A DNA stretch of 64,000 nucleotides, taken from Eggerthellaceae bacterium (lineage in GTDB: Bacteria; Actinomycetota; Coriobacteriia; Coriobacteriales; Eggerthellaceae). The stretch spans positions 21,934 to 85,933 of the forward strand of contig WRIR01000008.1 of assembly GCA_009782605.1 (NCBI GenBank), in the 5' to 3' direction. Made by a program: the position numbers and the translations under genes. The notes beneath the pieces were generated by a model that saw only the letters and a program-made list of their open reading frames with translations, was not told the DNA's origin and searched no databases. Shown piece after piece: positions 54,862 through 62,868 of the stretch. Numbering within the stretch: position 1 is the stretch's first letter; every line of letters starts with the position of its first letter.

Positions 54862-55065
54862 TTAGAGCTTCGCTACATTGCTTGCCTGGAGTTTGCCGTT
54901 CTGGCCCGTAGTCACCTCGAAGGAGACGGCCGTCCCCTCTTCCAGGGTCTTGAAGCCATCCATCTGTATCTCAGAGAAATGGACGAAGAGATCTTCACCA
55001 TCCGCCTGAGACACGAATCCATAGCCTTTTTCCGGGTTGAACCACTTTACAGTACCTTCCGCCAT
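54862..55065 (-). CDS. Cold-shock domain protein
   Basis: 67-residue single cold-shock domain that binds single-stranded RNA and DNA. RNP1-like KGYGFVSQ and RNP2-like DLFVHFSEI are intact after [12 protein letters not shown]. The ATG at 55065 is preferred to the track's 55119 because AGAGGAAAAA lies upstream and the family begins there. The ~150 bp upstream is AT-rich and non-coding, suiting a promoter with a long leader. Confidence 0.96.
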   Translation of the reverse strand: MAEGTVKWFNPEKGYGFVSQADGEDLFVHFSEIQMDGFKTLEEGTAVSFEVTTGQNGKLQASNVAKL

Positions 55066-55219
55066 ATTTTTCCTCTTTTCTCTTTCCTTCTCACGGGAAA
55101 GCAAATCTTCGTGCTGCATGGCGGCAACACTTCTGCCCTTAATCTGGGCTTTGCATAACCTTACACTAAAAATTCAAAAACTGCGGCACATTTTCCATTA
55201 TTCATACATAATTCTTTAC

Positions 55220-55663
55220 TCAGGTGAGAATCTTATCCGAACCCCCCTCGGGCAGGGCGGCATCGGGCGGGGAGAACATCTCTTCCCATTCCTCTTCCGT
55301 GAGCTCTTCGAGGCCGATCTCAAGGCCGAAGGCGCCCGCCAGGGCAAGGGCCTGGGCCTCGCGGACGCCCGCACGCTGGTCGGCGCCCGCCTCCCGCAGG
55401 TAGTGCGACTCAAGCAAGAGGCTCTGCGCGATGTACTCGGCAACCATCGGATCGGTCCCCGAGACCTGGAGTATCCCGGCAAGCGACTCCGGCGCAAGCG
55501 ACAGCAAGACGCTGCCGTCCATGTCGGTCGCATCCCCGACCGCGGCCTCGATCTGCTCTGCGGCTCCCGCATAGTCGCGCTCGCCGGCGGCCTTCAGTAT
55601 GCTCTTGCGGATAGCTGCGGTAAACTGCAGGAACATTCTCATGAGGTAGTCTTGTTCAAACAC
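55220..55663 (-). CDS. Helical protein of unknown function, possibly DUF6483-like
   Basis: 147 residues, acidic, mainly helical. The start FEQDYLMRMFLQFTAAIRKS resembles a group of short uncharacterised proteins (DUF6483-like) known from Firmicutes and Actinobacteria; that match is from memory and weak. No catalytic motif or membrane segment is visible. It lies 107 bp downstream of ruvB on the same strand and may be the last gene of that transcript. Confidence 0.65.
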   Translation of the reverse strand: MFEQDYLMRMFLQFTAAIRKSILKAAGERDYAGAAEQIEAAVGDATDMDGSVLLSLAPESLAGILQVSGTDPMVAEYIAQSLLLESHYLREAGADQRAGVREAQALALAGAFGLEIGLEELTEEEWEEMFSPPDAALPEGGSDKILT

Positions 55664-55770
55664 GGGCGTCCTTCCTTCTGTGTCCTTCGGTGCCGTTCGG
55701 ATCCTTCGTCTTTCGCTGCCGGGCCTGCCTGCGCCGCCCGGCCTGTCCGGCCTGCCACTGCCGCAGCCTC

Positions 55771-56943
55771 TCAGTCCGGCGGGGCCAGGCCAAGGTGCTC
55801 AAAAGCGCGTGCCGTGGCCTGCCTCCCCTTGGGGGTGCGCACAAGGAGGCCCTGCTGCATCAGGTAGGGCTCGTAGACGTCCTCAAGCGTCTCGGTGTCC
55901 TCGCTCAAGGCGGCGGCCAGGGTGGAAAGCCCGACGGGCCTGCCCGAGAACTGCACCGCCAAAAGTTCGAGTATCCGGTTGTCGACCGGGTCGAGGCCCA
56001 GGTGGTCGACCTCGAAGAAGTCCAGGGCCTCGGCCACGGCCTTCTCGTCGATGGTTCCGTCGCCCCGTACCTGCGCCCAGTCGCGCACACGCTTGAGCAG
56101 GCGGTTTGCAAGCCGTGGCGTCCCCCTGCTCCGCCGGGCGATCTCCCACGCGCCGTCCCGCTCGACCCGCGCCTGTAAGATGAGCGCGGAGCGCAGCACG
56201 ATGGACGCCAGTTCCTCGAAGCTGTAGTAGTCGAGCCGAAAGGCGATGCCGAAGCGGTCGCGCAGGGGCCCGGTGAGCAGGCCCGTCCGCGTCGTCGCGC
56301 CGATAAGGGTGAAGCGGGGCAGGTCTATCCTGATGGAGCGGGCGGCGGGCCCCTTGCCCACCACGATGTCGAGCGCGAAGTCCTCAAGCGCCGGGTAGAG
56401 GACTTCCTCAACCATCCTGTTCAGCCGGTGTATCTCGTCGATGAAGAGCACGTCCCCCTCTTCGAGGTTCGTCAGTATCGCCGCAAGGTCGCCGGTCCGC
56501 TCGATTGCCGGGCCGCTCGTCGTCTTGATATGCGCCCCCAGCTCGTTTGCAACCACCGTTGCGAGCGTCGTCTTGCCCAGGCCCGGCGGCCCCGACAGCA
56601 GGATGTGGTCGATGACGTCGTTGCGCTGCCGGGCTGCCTCGATAAGTATCTCGAAGGACTCCTTTATCTTGGCCTGCCCGAGGTAGTCGGAAAGCGCGCG
56701 CGGCCGCAGGCTGCGCTCGATTGCCAGGTCGTCCTCGCTCAGCTGGGGGTTGACCGCACGCAAGCCCTCCTGGCCGCCCGCCTCCGGCACGGGGCCTGCA
56801 TCGGCGGCGGCGGCGGCGGTGTCGGCGGCACCGGCAGCGGCACCGACAAGGCCGACAGCGCCAGCCAGGCCGGCAGCCGGGCCGGCAGCGGGGCCTCCCG
56901 CCTCGAAGATGATGCCGTCTATGTCGTTTCCCTGCCCGCTCAT
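55771..56943 (-). CDS. ruvB: Holliday junction branch-migration ATPase RuvB
   Basis: AAA+ motor that with RuvA drives branch migration of Holliday junctions. 390 residues: Walker [14 protein letters not shown], Walker [12 protein letters not shown], sensor [11 protein letters not shown], arginine finger region [15 protein letters not shown] and a C-terminal winged helix. The RuvB core starts near residue 60 ([12 protein letters not shown]); before it lies an unusual Ala/Gly-rich extension of ~55 residues. Third gene of ruvC-ruvA-ruvB, 37 bp after ruvA. Confidence 0.97.
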   Translation of the reverse strand: MSGQGNDIDGIIFEAGGPAAGPAAGLAGAVGLVGAAAGAADTAAAAADAGPVPEAGGQEGLRAVNPQLSEDDLAIERSLRPRALSDYLGQAKIKESFEILIEAARQRNDVIDHILLSGPPGLGKTTLATVVANELGAHIKTTSGPAIERTGDLAAILTNLEEGDVLFIDEIHRLNRMVEEVLYPALEDFALDIVVGKGPAARSIRIDLPRFTLIGATTRTGLLTGPLRDRFGIAFRLDYYSFEELASIVLRSALILQARVERDGAWEIARRSRGTPRLANRLLKRVRDWAQVRGDGTIDEKAVAEALDFFEVDHLGLDPVDNRILELLAVQFSGRPVGLSTLAAALSEDTETLEDVYEPYLMQQGLLVRTPKGRQATARAFEHLGLAPPD

Positions 56944-56980
56944 TCCTGCCTTCCGCCGCAGCCGGCCTTGTGTTTCCGGC

Positions 56981-57565
56981 TCATGTTCCCAAGCGCTTCA
57001 AAGCATATTGTAGCAGGGCTGCCTCGCCTGCCGCACCAGAAGCGCCCTTCAACGCAAGGTCTGCCTCCTGGACGCTGAACCCCATGGAGAGAAGGGCCTC
57101 CCGGGCGTCGCGCACCGCCGTCGAGGCAGGGGGCGCCCCGCCGTCGGCATCGTGCAGTTGGTCCTTCTCAAGCGACCCTTTCAGCTCGACCACGATGCGT
57201 GACGCGGTCTTCTTGCCGACGCCCGGAATGCACGAGATAGCCGGGATGTCCTGCGCCATGATATGGGCCCCCAGCTCGTCGGGGCTGAAAGCCGACAACG
57301 CGGCGAGCGCAACCTTGGGGCCGACGCCGGACACCCCTATCAGGCGAAGGAAGAGGCTCTTTTCCTCAAGCGTGAGGAAACCGAACAGGGCAAGCGCGTC
57401 TTCCCGCACCTGCAGGTAGGTATGCACGGTCACCTCGCTCCCAACTTCGGGGAGCCGCGCGAGGTCGACCGTGGCCATGCCCAGGGCATAGCCGATTCCC
57501 GCCACCTCGACATAGGCCGTGTCGGGGCCCTTGCCCGCCAGCACGCCTTTTATGAATGCGATCAT
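56981..57565 (-). CDS. ruvA: Holliday junction DNA-binding protein RuvA
   Basis: 194 residues. Domain I OB-fold [26 protein letters not shown], domain II helix-hairpin-helix motifs ([13 protein letters not shown]-type and [17 protein letters not shown]) and a C-terminal domain III that contacts RuvB. It binds four-way junctions as a tetramer. AAGGAAC precedes the ATG. Between ruvC (50 bp upstream) and ruvB. Confidence 0.97.
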   Translation of the reverse strand: MIAFIKGVLAGKGPDTAYVEVAGIGYALGMATVDLARLPEVGSEVTVHTYLQVREDALALFGFLTLEEKSLFLRLIGVSGVGPKVALAALSAFSPDELGAHIMAQDIPAISCIPGVGKKTASRIVVELKGSLEKDQLHDADGGAPPASTAVRDAREALLSMGFSVQEADLALKGASGAAGEAALLQYALKRLGT

Positions 57566-57615
57566 GTTCCTTACTGCACCCTTCCTCTTCAGCCGCGTCT
57601 GCCTGTTGTGCCTGC

Positions 57616-58131
57616 CTACCGCACCTGCGCCGACGCTTCCAGCATCCTGTTTTGGGCGGTGAAGCAGATTGCCGCCGCAAGCGCGTCGGCGGCGTGGTCG
57701 GGCCGGGGTTCGACCTCAAGCGACAGGAGGTGCTTCACCATATACTGCACCTGCCCCTTCTCGGCAGTGCCCGTGCCGACGACCGCCAGCTTTATCTGCC
57801 GGGGGGAGAATTCCTCGACCCTCAGGCTTTCCGAAGCGCAGGCCACCAGGGCCGCCCCGCGCGCCTGGCCGGTGGCAAAGGCGCTTTTCGTGTTGGCCCC
57901 GAACCACACGGTCTCGATGCCCACACAGGTGGGCTTGAAGCGCAGGATGACGGCGGCTATCTGGTCGTGTATCCTTTTCAAGCGCTGGGGGAGGCCGGCG
58001 CCGGCCTCAGTGGAGATGCAGCCGAAGGCGACGCATTCCAGCTGCGACCGCTGCTGCAAGACGATTCCCCAGCCCGTGTTGGCAAGGCCAGGGTCTATCC
58101 CCAGCACGACGCTTTCTGCCGACATGGGCAT
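57616..58131 (-). CDS. ruvC: Holliday junction resolvase RuvC
   Basis: 171-residue endonuclease that resolves Holliday junctions. Catalytic acidic residues lie in VLGIDPGLANTGWG (Asp), IETVWFGANTKSAFATGQARG (Glu) and PRPDHAADALAAA (two Asp). The track starts at 58206; the ATG at 58131, with GGAGGAAAGG directly before it, gives the normal length. First gene of the ruvC-ruvA-ruvB operon. Confidence 0.97.
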   Translation of the reverse strand: MPMSAESVVLGIDPGLANTGWGIVLQQRSQLECVAFGCISTEAGAGLPQRLKRIHDQIAAVILRFKPTCVGIETVWFGANTKSAFATGQARGAALVACASESLRVEEFSPRQIKLAVVGTGTAEKGQVQYMVKHLLSLEVEPRPDHAADALAAAICFTAQNRMLEASAQVR

Positions 58132-58320
58132 CCTTTCCTCCCTGCCTTCCTTGTCTTCCTTACCTTCCCGGCGCAGGGCTACGCGCAAGACCCGCACTAC
58201 AAACACTTGTTCGTTATACTATCACAGCATATACGGAATTCTGCGAAAAAGCAAGGCTTTTCCGTTTTTGCCCTTTTTCCCCTTTTTTTTCTGCGGAAGT
58301 TGTTATACGATTTCCTGCAT

Positions 58321-58355
58321 GTATACAGGCGAATATACATTTTCATCCTGTATAC
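58321..58355 (-). promoter_or_regulatory. Possible operator upstream of ruvCAB
   Basis: GTATACAGG (58321-58329) and its exact complement CCTGTATAC (58347-58355) are 17 bases apart, with a third half-like CCTGTATG at 58358-58365. The site lies ~190 bp upstream of ruvC. It matches neither the CGAAC-N4-GTTCG actinobacterial SOS box nor the 16-bp enterobacterial one, so a LexA role is only a guess. Confidence 0.35.
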
Positions 58356-58402
58356 GTCCTGTATGATTTGATGGGCTTGGGTGCGTCGAGGGAACGGAGC
58401 GC

Positions 58403-58497
58403 TCTCAGGTCTTTGTCCGGGGTAGTGAACTAGGGGTGGTTGGAATACACTACCGTCTTTGCGGGTGGCCGCCCGGTGCACGGACAAAGACCTGAGA
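58403..58497. repeat. 95-bp element with 17-bp perfect inverted ends
   Basis: TCTCAGGTCTTTGTCCG (58403-58419) is repeated in exact reverse complement at 58481-58497; GGAAC and GTTCC a few bases further out extend the symmetry. The interior is non-coding. Resembles a small MITE-like or palindromic repeat. Confidence 0.7.
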
Positions 58498-58619
58498 ATG
58501 TTCCGTTTTTGGTTGTCAAACAAATCAGCAGAACGACAGGCAGCATCCCGTTGGTTGGCGGCATCCCGTTAGTTGGCCTCCGCCCAAGTTCTGAGCGCCC
58601 CTATCTTACCTTTTTTTCC

Positions 58620-59105
58620 TCAGGTATGTACGAGAATCCTGGAAAGTTCCTCACGTGTCTCGAACTTTTCCTCCTTTTCCGTCCGCACCATGAAGACCTC
58701 GCCCTCCCAGGTGTCGCTGCCGTAGCGGGTCGTCCGTATGTGACAGTGCGGGAAAAACTCCTTCTCATGAGGGAAATCGACTTTCTCAAAGCCGTATGTG
58801 AGGTCTTTGAGCACCTTGTCGATCGCGTCGACCGGGTGCGTGTGATCGTCAAAAGGGAATAAGCCGACCTCGGAATTGAATCCCGAGCGCTCCGAGACGT
58901 ATATCGTCCGGATATGTTCTCGGCGCTTCCGCTCGACTCGGACGATGGTGATAATGGCAATCGCCGTCATCGCCCACCATGCGACCGATATTACCAGGTC
59001 AAACACGTTGTCTGCCCAATTGAAACGGAGATAGTACCAGAACCCCAGCAAGAAGGCTGAGATAATGGTGGTCAGTACGTATGTGGTGATGTTCTTCCTT
59101 TTCAT
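58620..59105 (-). CDS. Two-helix membrane protein of unknown function
   Basis: 161 residues. Two hydrophobic segments (TTYVLTTIISAFLLGFWYYL, ~8-27; FDLVISVAWWAMTAIAIITIV, ~35-56) are followed by a soluble domain of ~105 residues with no recognised motif. The ATG at 59105 is preferred to the track's 59168; GGGGAACGAG precedes it. Related proteins may exist in other Coriobacteriia, but I recognise no named family. Confidence 0.65.
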   Translation of the reverse strand: MKRKNITTYVLTTIISAFLLGFWYYLRFNWADNVFDLVISVAWWAMTAIAIITIVRVERKRREHIRTIYVSERSGFNSEVGLFPFDDHTHPVDAIDKVLKDLTYGFEKVDFPHEKEFFPHCHIRTTRYGSDTWEGEVFMVRTEKEEKFETREELSRILVHT

Positions 59106-59672
59106 CGCTCGTTCCCCTGTTCTCACAATCACGGATTCTGCACATCCCCGGCTCATGCGGGGAGGCACACCGACGACACGGACAGGAGAACAGGGGGCGT
59201 TCCCTTTCCCGGCATCTGCGAAGAAGCCGAGGATTGCCTTGTTTGGGCAACAATGACCACCCCGTCACTACCACCCCTGTCACGCCGCCACGGCCAGCAC
59301 ACGGCCCTGCACAGCATCAACGTCGCTATTCCTTTGTCCTACTAAACTTCCACCCTTAGTATTGTTTGGGATTGTACCACATCCCGACCCATAGGAAAAC
59401 CCTTTTTATAAAGAAAGATTCTCAAGAATAAGGGGGCAAAAGGGGAGGATCCTGTGTCCCGACGTGTCAATGGGGACGTCTGGGTTGTCACGGAAGGGGC
59501 CCCCTGCCGGGGTGGGTAGGTGGTTCGGCAGGGGGCCCGAGTGCGTGTGCCTTGCGGCACGGGGCCCCCGGGGGCGGGGCGGGACTTGAGGCAGTAGGCC
59601 CCGGCCCCGGGGCGACGGCCGGGCGGCTGCGGGAACGGGAAGCCCGCACAGCCCCGGCCTTCGACTATCCTG
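59106..59672. other. Non-coding region with a strong hairpin
   Basis: About 565 bases without a convincing gene. The first ~290 bp form the upstream region of the membrane-protein gene. GGGCCCCCTGCCG (59497-59509) and its exact complement (59526-59538) form a 13-bp GC hairpin downstream of the sortase-tailed gene, a probable terminator or boundary element of the fibre cluster although no T-run follows. Confidence 0.6.
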
Positions 59673-61217
59673 TCACTCCGGGCGCTTGGGCAACGCCCTC
59701 CTGGAGCGGACAGCAAGGAGAAGGAGCGCCGCGCCGCTCAAGGCCGTCAGGGACGCCCAGAGCACGAGCCCGGCCGTGTCCCCGGTCTTGGGGGCGGGCT
59801 TGGGCTGCTCCGGCGGGGCCGGGGGCGGCGGGGGCGGGTCGTCGGGAGGCGGGGGCGGCGGGGGCGGGGGCGGCGGGTCCTCCTGGAGCTCGGCCGTCCA
59901 CACCCAGTGGATGAGGCCCATGAGGTCCTGGTACTCGTTGCCGAGCGCCGGGTCCACCTGGAGGCTGACGTTGAGGGCGCGCTCCTCGCCGGGGGCGAAG
60001 AAGCCTAAGGATATGTCGTTGCGCATGGCGTGCGGGTTGGGCTCGTCGGCGTCGGGGCGGCCCCAGACCGGGCCGTCGTAGACGGTCGCGCCGTCAGAGG
60101 CGGTGACGACCACGGCGACGTGCTCGCGCAGGAGCCGGTCGATGAGGGCCAGCTGCCCCTCGGTGAAGGCCGAGGGCGCGAGCAGGGCGAGGGCGGCGCC
60201 GTCGCTGCCGTCGGGGGTGCCGTCGCCGGCGGGGCCGCTGCCGTCGCCGGCCGCGGCCCCATCATCCGCGGCCGCGGCCAGGCGGGGGTCTGCGCCCTGG
60301 GCTATGTCCTCCGCCCGCAGGAACACCTCCACCCCGCGGGTGTAGGCGTTGGCCACCTCGATGGCCTGGGTGCGGGTCTCGCCGGGCATGAGGCGCTTGA
60401 AGTTGCCGAAGAGGTCGGTGCCCTCGGGGGTGAAGACGAAGTCGGCCGGGGCGCCGCCCATGAAGGTGGAGCGGGCCGGGAGGGCCTCCCGCCCGCCGGG
60501 CAGCCACTCCGGGATGCCCAGCGACTCGTGGGTCTTGCCCCAGGCCGAGGCGCCGCCGCCTGCGGCCTGCACGCACTCCATCCTGACCGTGATGAAGCCT
60601 GACAGCCCCTGGTACTCGTTGCCGAGCGCGGGGTCCACGGAAAAGCCGGTGAACAGCGGCTCGGAGGTCGTCTGGCCGGGTGCGAGCACGCCCCTGTAGT
60701 AGAAGTAGCCGTCGGCCTCGTCGTAGAGCCACATCGTGTCGTTGTAGTGGATGGCGATGCTGTCGGTGGGAAGGGCCTCGGCCGGGGCGGGGGACGCCGC
60801 GGCGGGCGCGGAGGCGGGCTCGGGCGCGGGGCCGCCCCAGCGCTTCTCCACCCTGACGCGCACGAGGATGTCGGCCTCGCCGGTGTTGGTGACGTTGACG
60901 GCCTTGTCCACCTCGGCCCCGGGGTATATCCCCTCGGCGCCGTCGTAGTCCTCGACTATGCGGGCGGCCACGCCCGCGGTGTCGATTATGTGGACGGAGT
61001 CGCCTATGAAGCGGGTGAGGGCCTGCGTGGTGCCCACCGCCCCGGCCACGAAGGCCGCGGCCAGGGCCAGGGCCGCCAGCACGAGCAGCCAGGGGCGTGC
61101 GGGCCGGGCGGCCTGCGCCGTTGCGGCTGCGGGCTGCGCCGGGGCGCCGTGCGGGGCGCCTGCGGGCTGCGGGGCGCCGTGCGTCATGGCGCCGTGTGTG
61201 TTGTTGTCGTGCGGCAT
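59673..61217 (-). CDS. Secreted surface protein with sortase-like C-terminal signal
   Basis: 514 residues. N-terminal hydrophobic segment (WLLVLAALALAAAFVAGAVG, ~40-62), then an extracellular region with two related parts, each containing VDPALGNEYQ followed by L, a poly-Pro stretch (about 11 Pro, then more) and a sorting-signal-like end: APKTGDTAG, a hydrophobic helix and an RSRR tail. The first part shares the GVAARIVEDYDG...YPGAEVDKAVNVTNTGEADILVRVRVEK pattern seen in SipW/TasA-type secreted proteins. The ATG at 61217 has GGAG five bases upstream. Last gene of the four-gene cluster; likely a wall- or fibre-anchoring component. Confidence 0.75.
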   Translation of the reverse strand: MPHDNNTHGAMTHGAPQPAGAPHGAPAQPAAATAQAARPARPWLLVLAALALAAAFVAGAVGTTQALTRFIGDSVHIIDTAGVAARIVEDYDGAEGIYPGAEVDKAVNVTNTGEADILVRVRVEKRWGGPAPEPASAPAAASPAPAEALPTDSIAIHYNDTMWLYDEADGYFYYRGVLAPGQTTSEPLFTGFSVDPALGNEYQGLSGFITVRMECVQAAGGGASAWGKTHESLGIPEWLPGGREALPARSTFMGGAPADFVFTPEGTDLFGNFKRLMPGETRTQAIEVANAYTRGVEVFLRAEDIAQGADPRLAAAADDGAAAGDGSGPAGDGTPDGSDGAALALLAPSAFTEGQLALIDRLLREHVAVVVTASDGATVYDGPVWGRPDADEPNPHAMRNDISLGFFAPGEERALNVSLQVDPALGNEYQDLMGLIHWVWTAELQEDPPPPPPPPPPPDDPPPPPPAPPEQPKPAPKTGDTAGLVLWASLTALSGAALLLLAVRSRRALPKRPE

Positions 61218-61255
61218 TGCGGCTCCTGCCTCCCTGTCCGTCCTTGCGGGGCCCC

Positions 61256-62014
61256 TCAAGGCACCCTCACCACGCCGGTGGCCTCGTCGAGGGCGGCGAA
61301 CGCCGCCTCGGCGCCGGGCATCTCGGCGGACTGTATCGCCTCGGCTGTCATGACCACCCGGTACCCGGGGCCTGTGCCGGGGGCCGCGCCCTGCAGCAGG
61401 GCGGTCTCGGCGGGGCCCCAGTCTATGGGGACGACCGCGTTGGTGAAGAGCACGGCTTTGCTGTGCTCCGGGTCGTCCACGTCGAAGATGTGGTTGTAGT
61501 TGTAGTAGGTGACGCCGGGGCTGCCGGCCTCGTGTCCCGCGTAGGTGAAGTCGTCCTGGTTGTAGACCTCGTACACCCTGCCCGCGGCAACGAGGGCCGC
61601 CAGGTCGGCCGCCGTGTAGGTGCCCGAGGTGGATATGTTGGGCGGGGGCGTGGGGTATGCGCGGTCGTGGAAGAGGGTGGCCAGGACGAGGTCGATGCGG
61701 GCCTGGTCGGTTATGAGGCCGCCCGCCCCGTCGTGGAGCTCCATGCGCACGCGCATGAAGCCCGCGCCCTCGGTGGCGGTGACCGTCGGGTCCTTCACCC
61801 GCACGCTGCCGGGCACGAGGTCCAGCCCGTCGCCGTCCTCCCAGCCCGGCTCGTCGAGGTCTATCCCTATCCTGCCGAGCGTGAAGGTGTTCTCCACCTC
61901 GTCGGAGTCGGTGAAGAAGGCCGCCGTCACGGCCCAGGCGACGGCGCCCGCGAGCGCGAGGGCGAGGCCCGCTACCGCGAGCGCCCTCCTGTCGGCTATG
62001 AGCTTCCTTGTCAT
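61256..62014 (-). CDS. TasA/camelysin-like SipW-type secreted protein
   Basis: 252 residues. Signal-like helix ALAVAGLALALAGAVAWAVTAAFFTDSDEVENTFTLG followed by IGIDLDEPGWEDGDG and DLVPGSVRVKDPTVT, the pattern of camelysin/TasA-type proteins processed by a SipW-like peptidase. The rest is beta-rich with FMRVRMELHD. No anchor at the C terminus. The track extends to 62665 in another frame context; the ATG at 62014 has AAGGAG upstream. Middle gene of a four-gene set. Confidence 0.78.
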   Translation of the reverse strand: MTRKLIADRRALAVAGLALALAGAVAWAVTAAFFTDSDEVENTFTLGRIGIDLDEPGWEDGDGLDLVPGSVRVKDPTVTATEGAGFMRVRMELHDGAGGLITDQARIDLVLATLFHDRAYPTPPPNISTSGTYTAADLAALVAAGRVYEVYNQDDFTYAGHEAGSPGVTYYNYNHIFDVDDPEHSKAVLFTNAVVPIDWGPAETALLQGAAPGTGPGYRVVMTAEAIQSAEMPGAEAAFAALDEATGVVRVP

Positions 62015-62060
62015 GTCATGGCTCCTTCTTCTCTCTCTTGCTCTCTCTTCCCGCGCCCTG

Positions 62061-62091
62061 CCGCCCGCCCTGTTCCGGGCCGGGCGGGCGG
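62061..62091 (-). terminator. GC hairpin between fibre-cluster genes
   Basis: CCGCCCGCCC (62061-62070) and GGGCGGGCGG (62082-62091) form a 10-bp stem in the 134-bp spacer between the second and third genes of the cluster. No T-run; it could be a partial terminator or an mRNA-processing hairpin setting different gene doses. Confidence 0.5.
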
Positions 62092-62148
62092 CGGGGGCGC
62101 AGGGCCGGGGCGGCGGGGGGACGCGCCCCCTGCCGCCCGGGGCGCCCT

Positions 62149-62841
62149 TTAGGCCTGCGCGAGGACGTCGAGCAGCGCCGGGGTGGCGGCTGCGAGGTCC
62201 GCGAAGGCGTCGTACTGCACGGCGGCGCCCTGGAGCACTATGTTGATGCCGCCGAGCGTGTCGCGCAGCCAGTCCATGTCGGCCGGGGTCACCGTGGGGT
62301 TGACGGCCACCTGGGTGAACAGCGGCACGGTGGTGGCGTTGGGCGCCACCTCGTGCCTGTAGGCCCAGGCCTGGGCCGCGCTGTCGGCGGCGCCCGTGGC
62401 GCTGGAGTCCGCCAGCTGCCAGTCGGCCGTGTTCCAGTCGATGCTTATCAGGCCGAGCAGCCGCGCCGCCTCGGCGTCGGTGAGGTTCCTGCCCGCGCCG
62501 TCGGTGAAGCGCAGGCCTATGGCCACCCACTCGCTGACGCGGTTGGCCGAGGTGTTGGTCACCTGCGGGTCCTTGGGCACGCGCGCGCCGGGGACCAGGT
62601 CGCGGGCGCGGTCGCGCCCGGGCCGGGTGTCGCCGTCGGGGTCGTTGGGGTCGCCCTCGTCCCACTTGGGCTCGGTGAGGTCGGCCTCGATGTTCTCGGC
62701 GAAGGTGAACTCGTTGGTGACGGGGTCCGTCTTGGAGAAGAGGTAGGCCGCCGTCAGGCCCGCCGCGACGACGAGCGCCAGCAGCAGGGCGAGGACGGCT
62801 ATGCGCCCCTTGCCCCTCTTGGTTTCAGTCGTGTTTCCCAT
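62149..62841 (-). CDS. TasA/camelysin-like SipW-type secreted protein
   Basis: 230 residues. Signal helix IAVLALLLALVVAAGLTAAYLFSKTD, then NEFTFAENIEADLTEPKWDEGDP, DLVPGARVPKDPQVTNTSANRVSEWVAI and IDWNTADWQLA, closely related to the next gene upstream. Typical SipW/TasA-type arrangement (cleaved helix, beta-strand start NEFTF). ATG with GGAGGCTGAG upstream. Second of three paralogues. Confidence 0.8.
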   Translation of the reverse strand: MGNTTETKRGKGRIAVLALLLALVVAAGLTAAYLFSKTDPVTNEFTFAENIEADLTEPKWDEGDPNDPDGDTRPGRDRARDLVPGARVPKDPQVTNTSANRVSEWVAIGLRFTDGAGRNLTDAEAARLLGLISIDWNTADWQLADSSATGAADSAAQAWAYRHEVAPNATTVPLFTQVAVNPTVTPADMDWLRDTLGGINIVLQGAAVQYDAFADLAAATPALLDVLAQA

Positions 62842-62868
62842 AGTCTCAGCCTCCTAGTCCCGGCGCGC

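Larger units (their letters stand above)
58132..58619. other. Non-coding region upstream of ruvC
   Basis: About 490 bases without a gene. Contains A/T-rich runs (58250-58310), a GTATACAGG/CCTGTATAC inverted repeat and, from 58403, an element with 17-bp inverted ends. The ruvCAB promoter should lie here; a TATAAC hexamer on the minus strand near 58300 is a weak -10 candidate. Confidence 0.6.
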
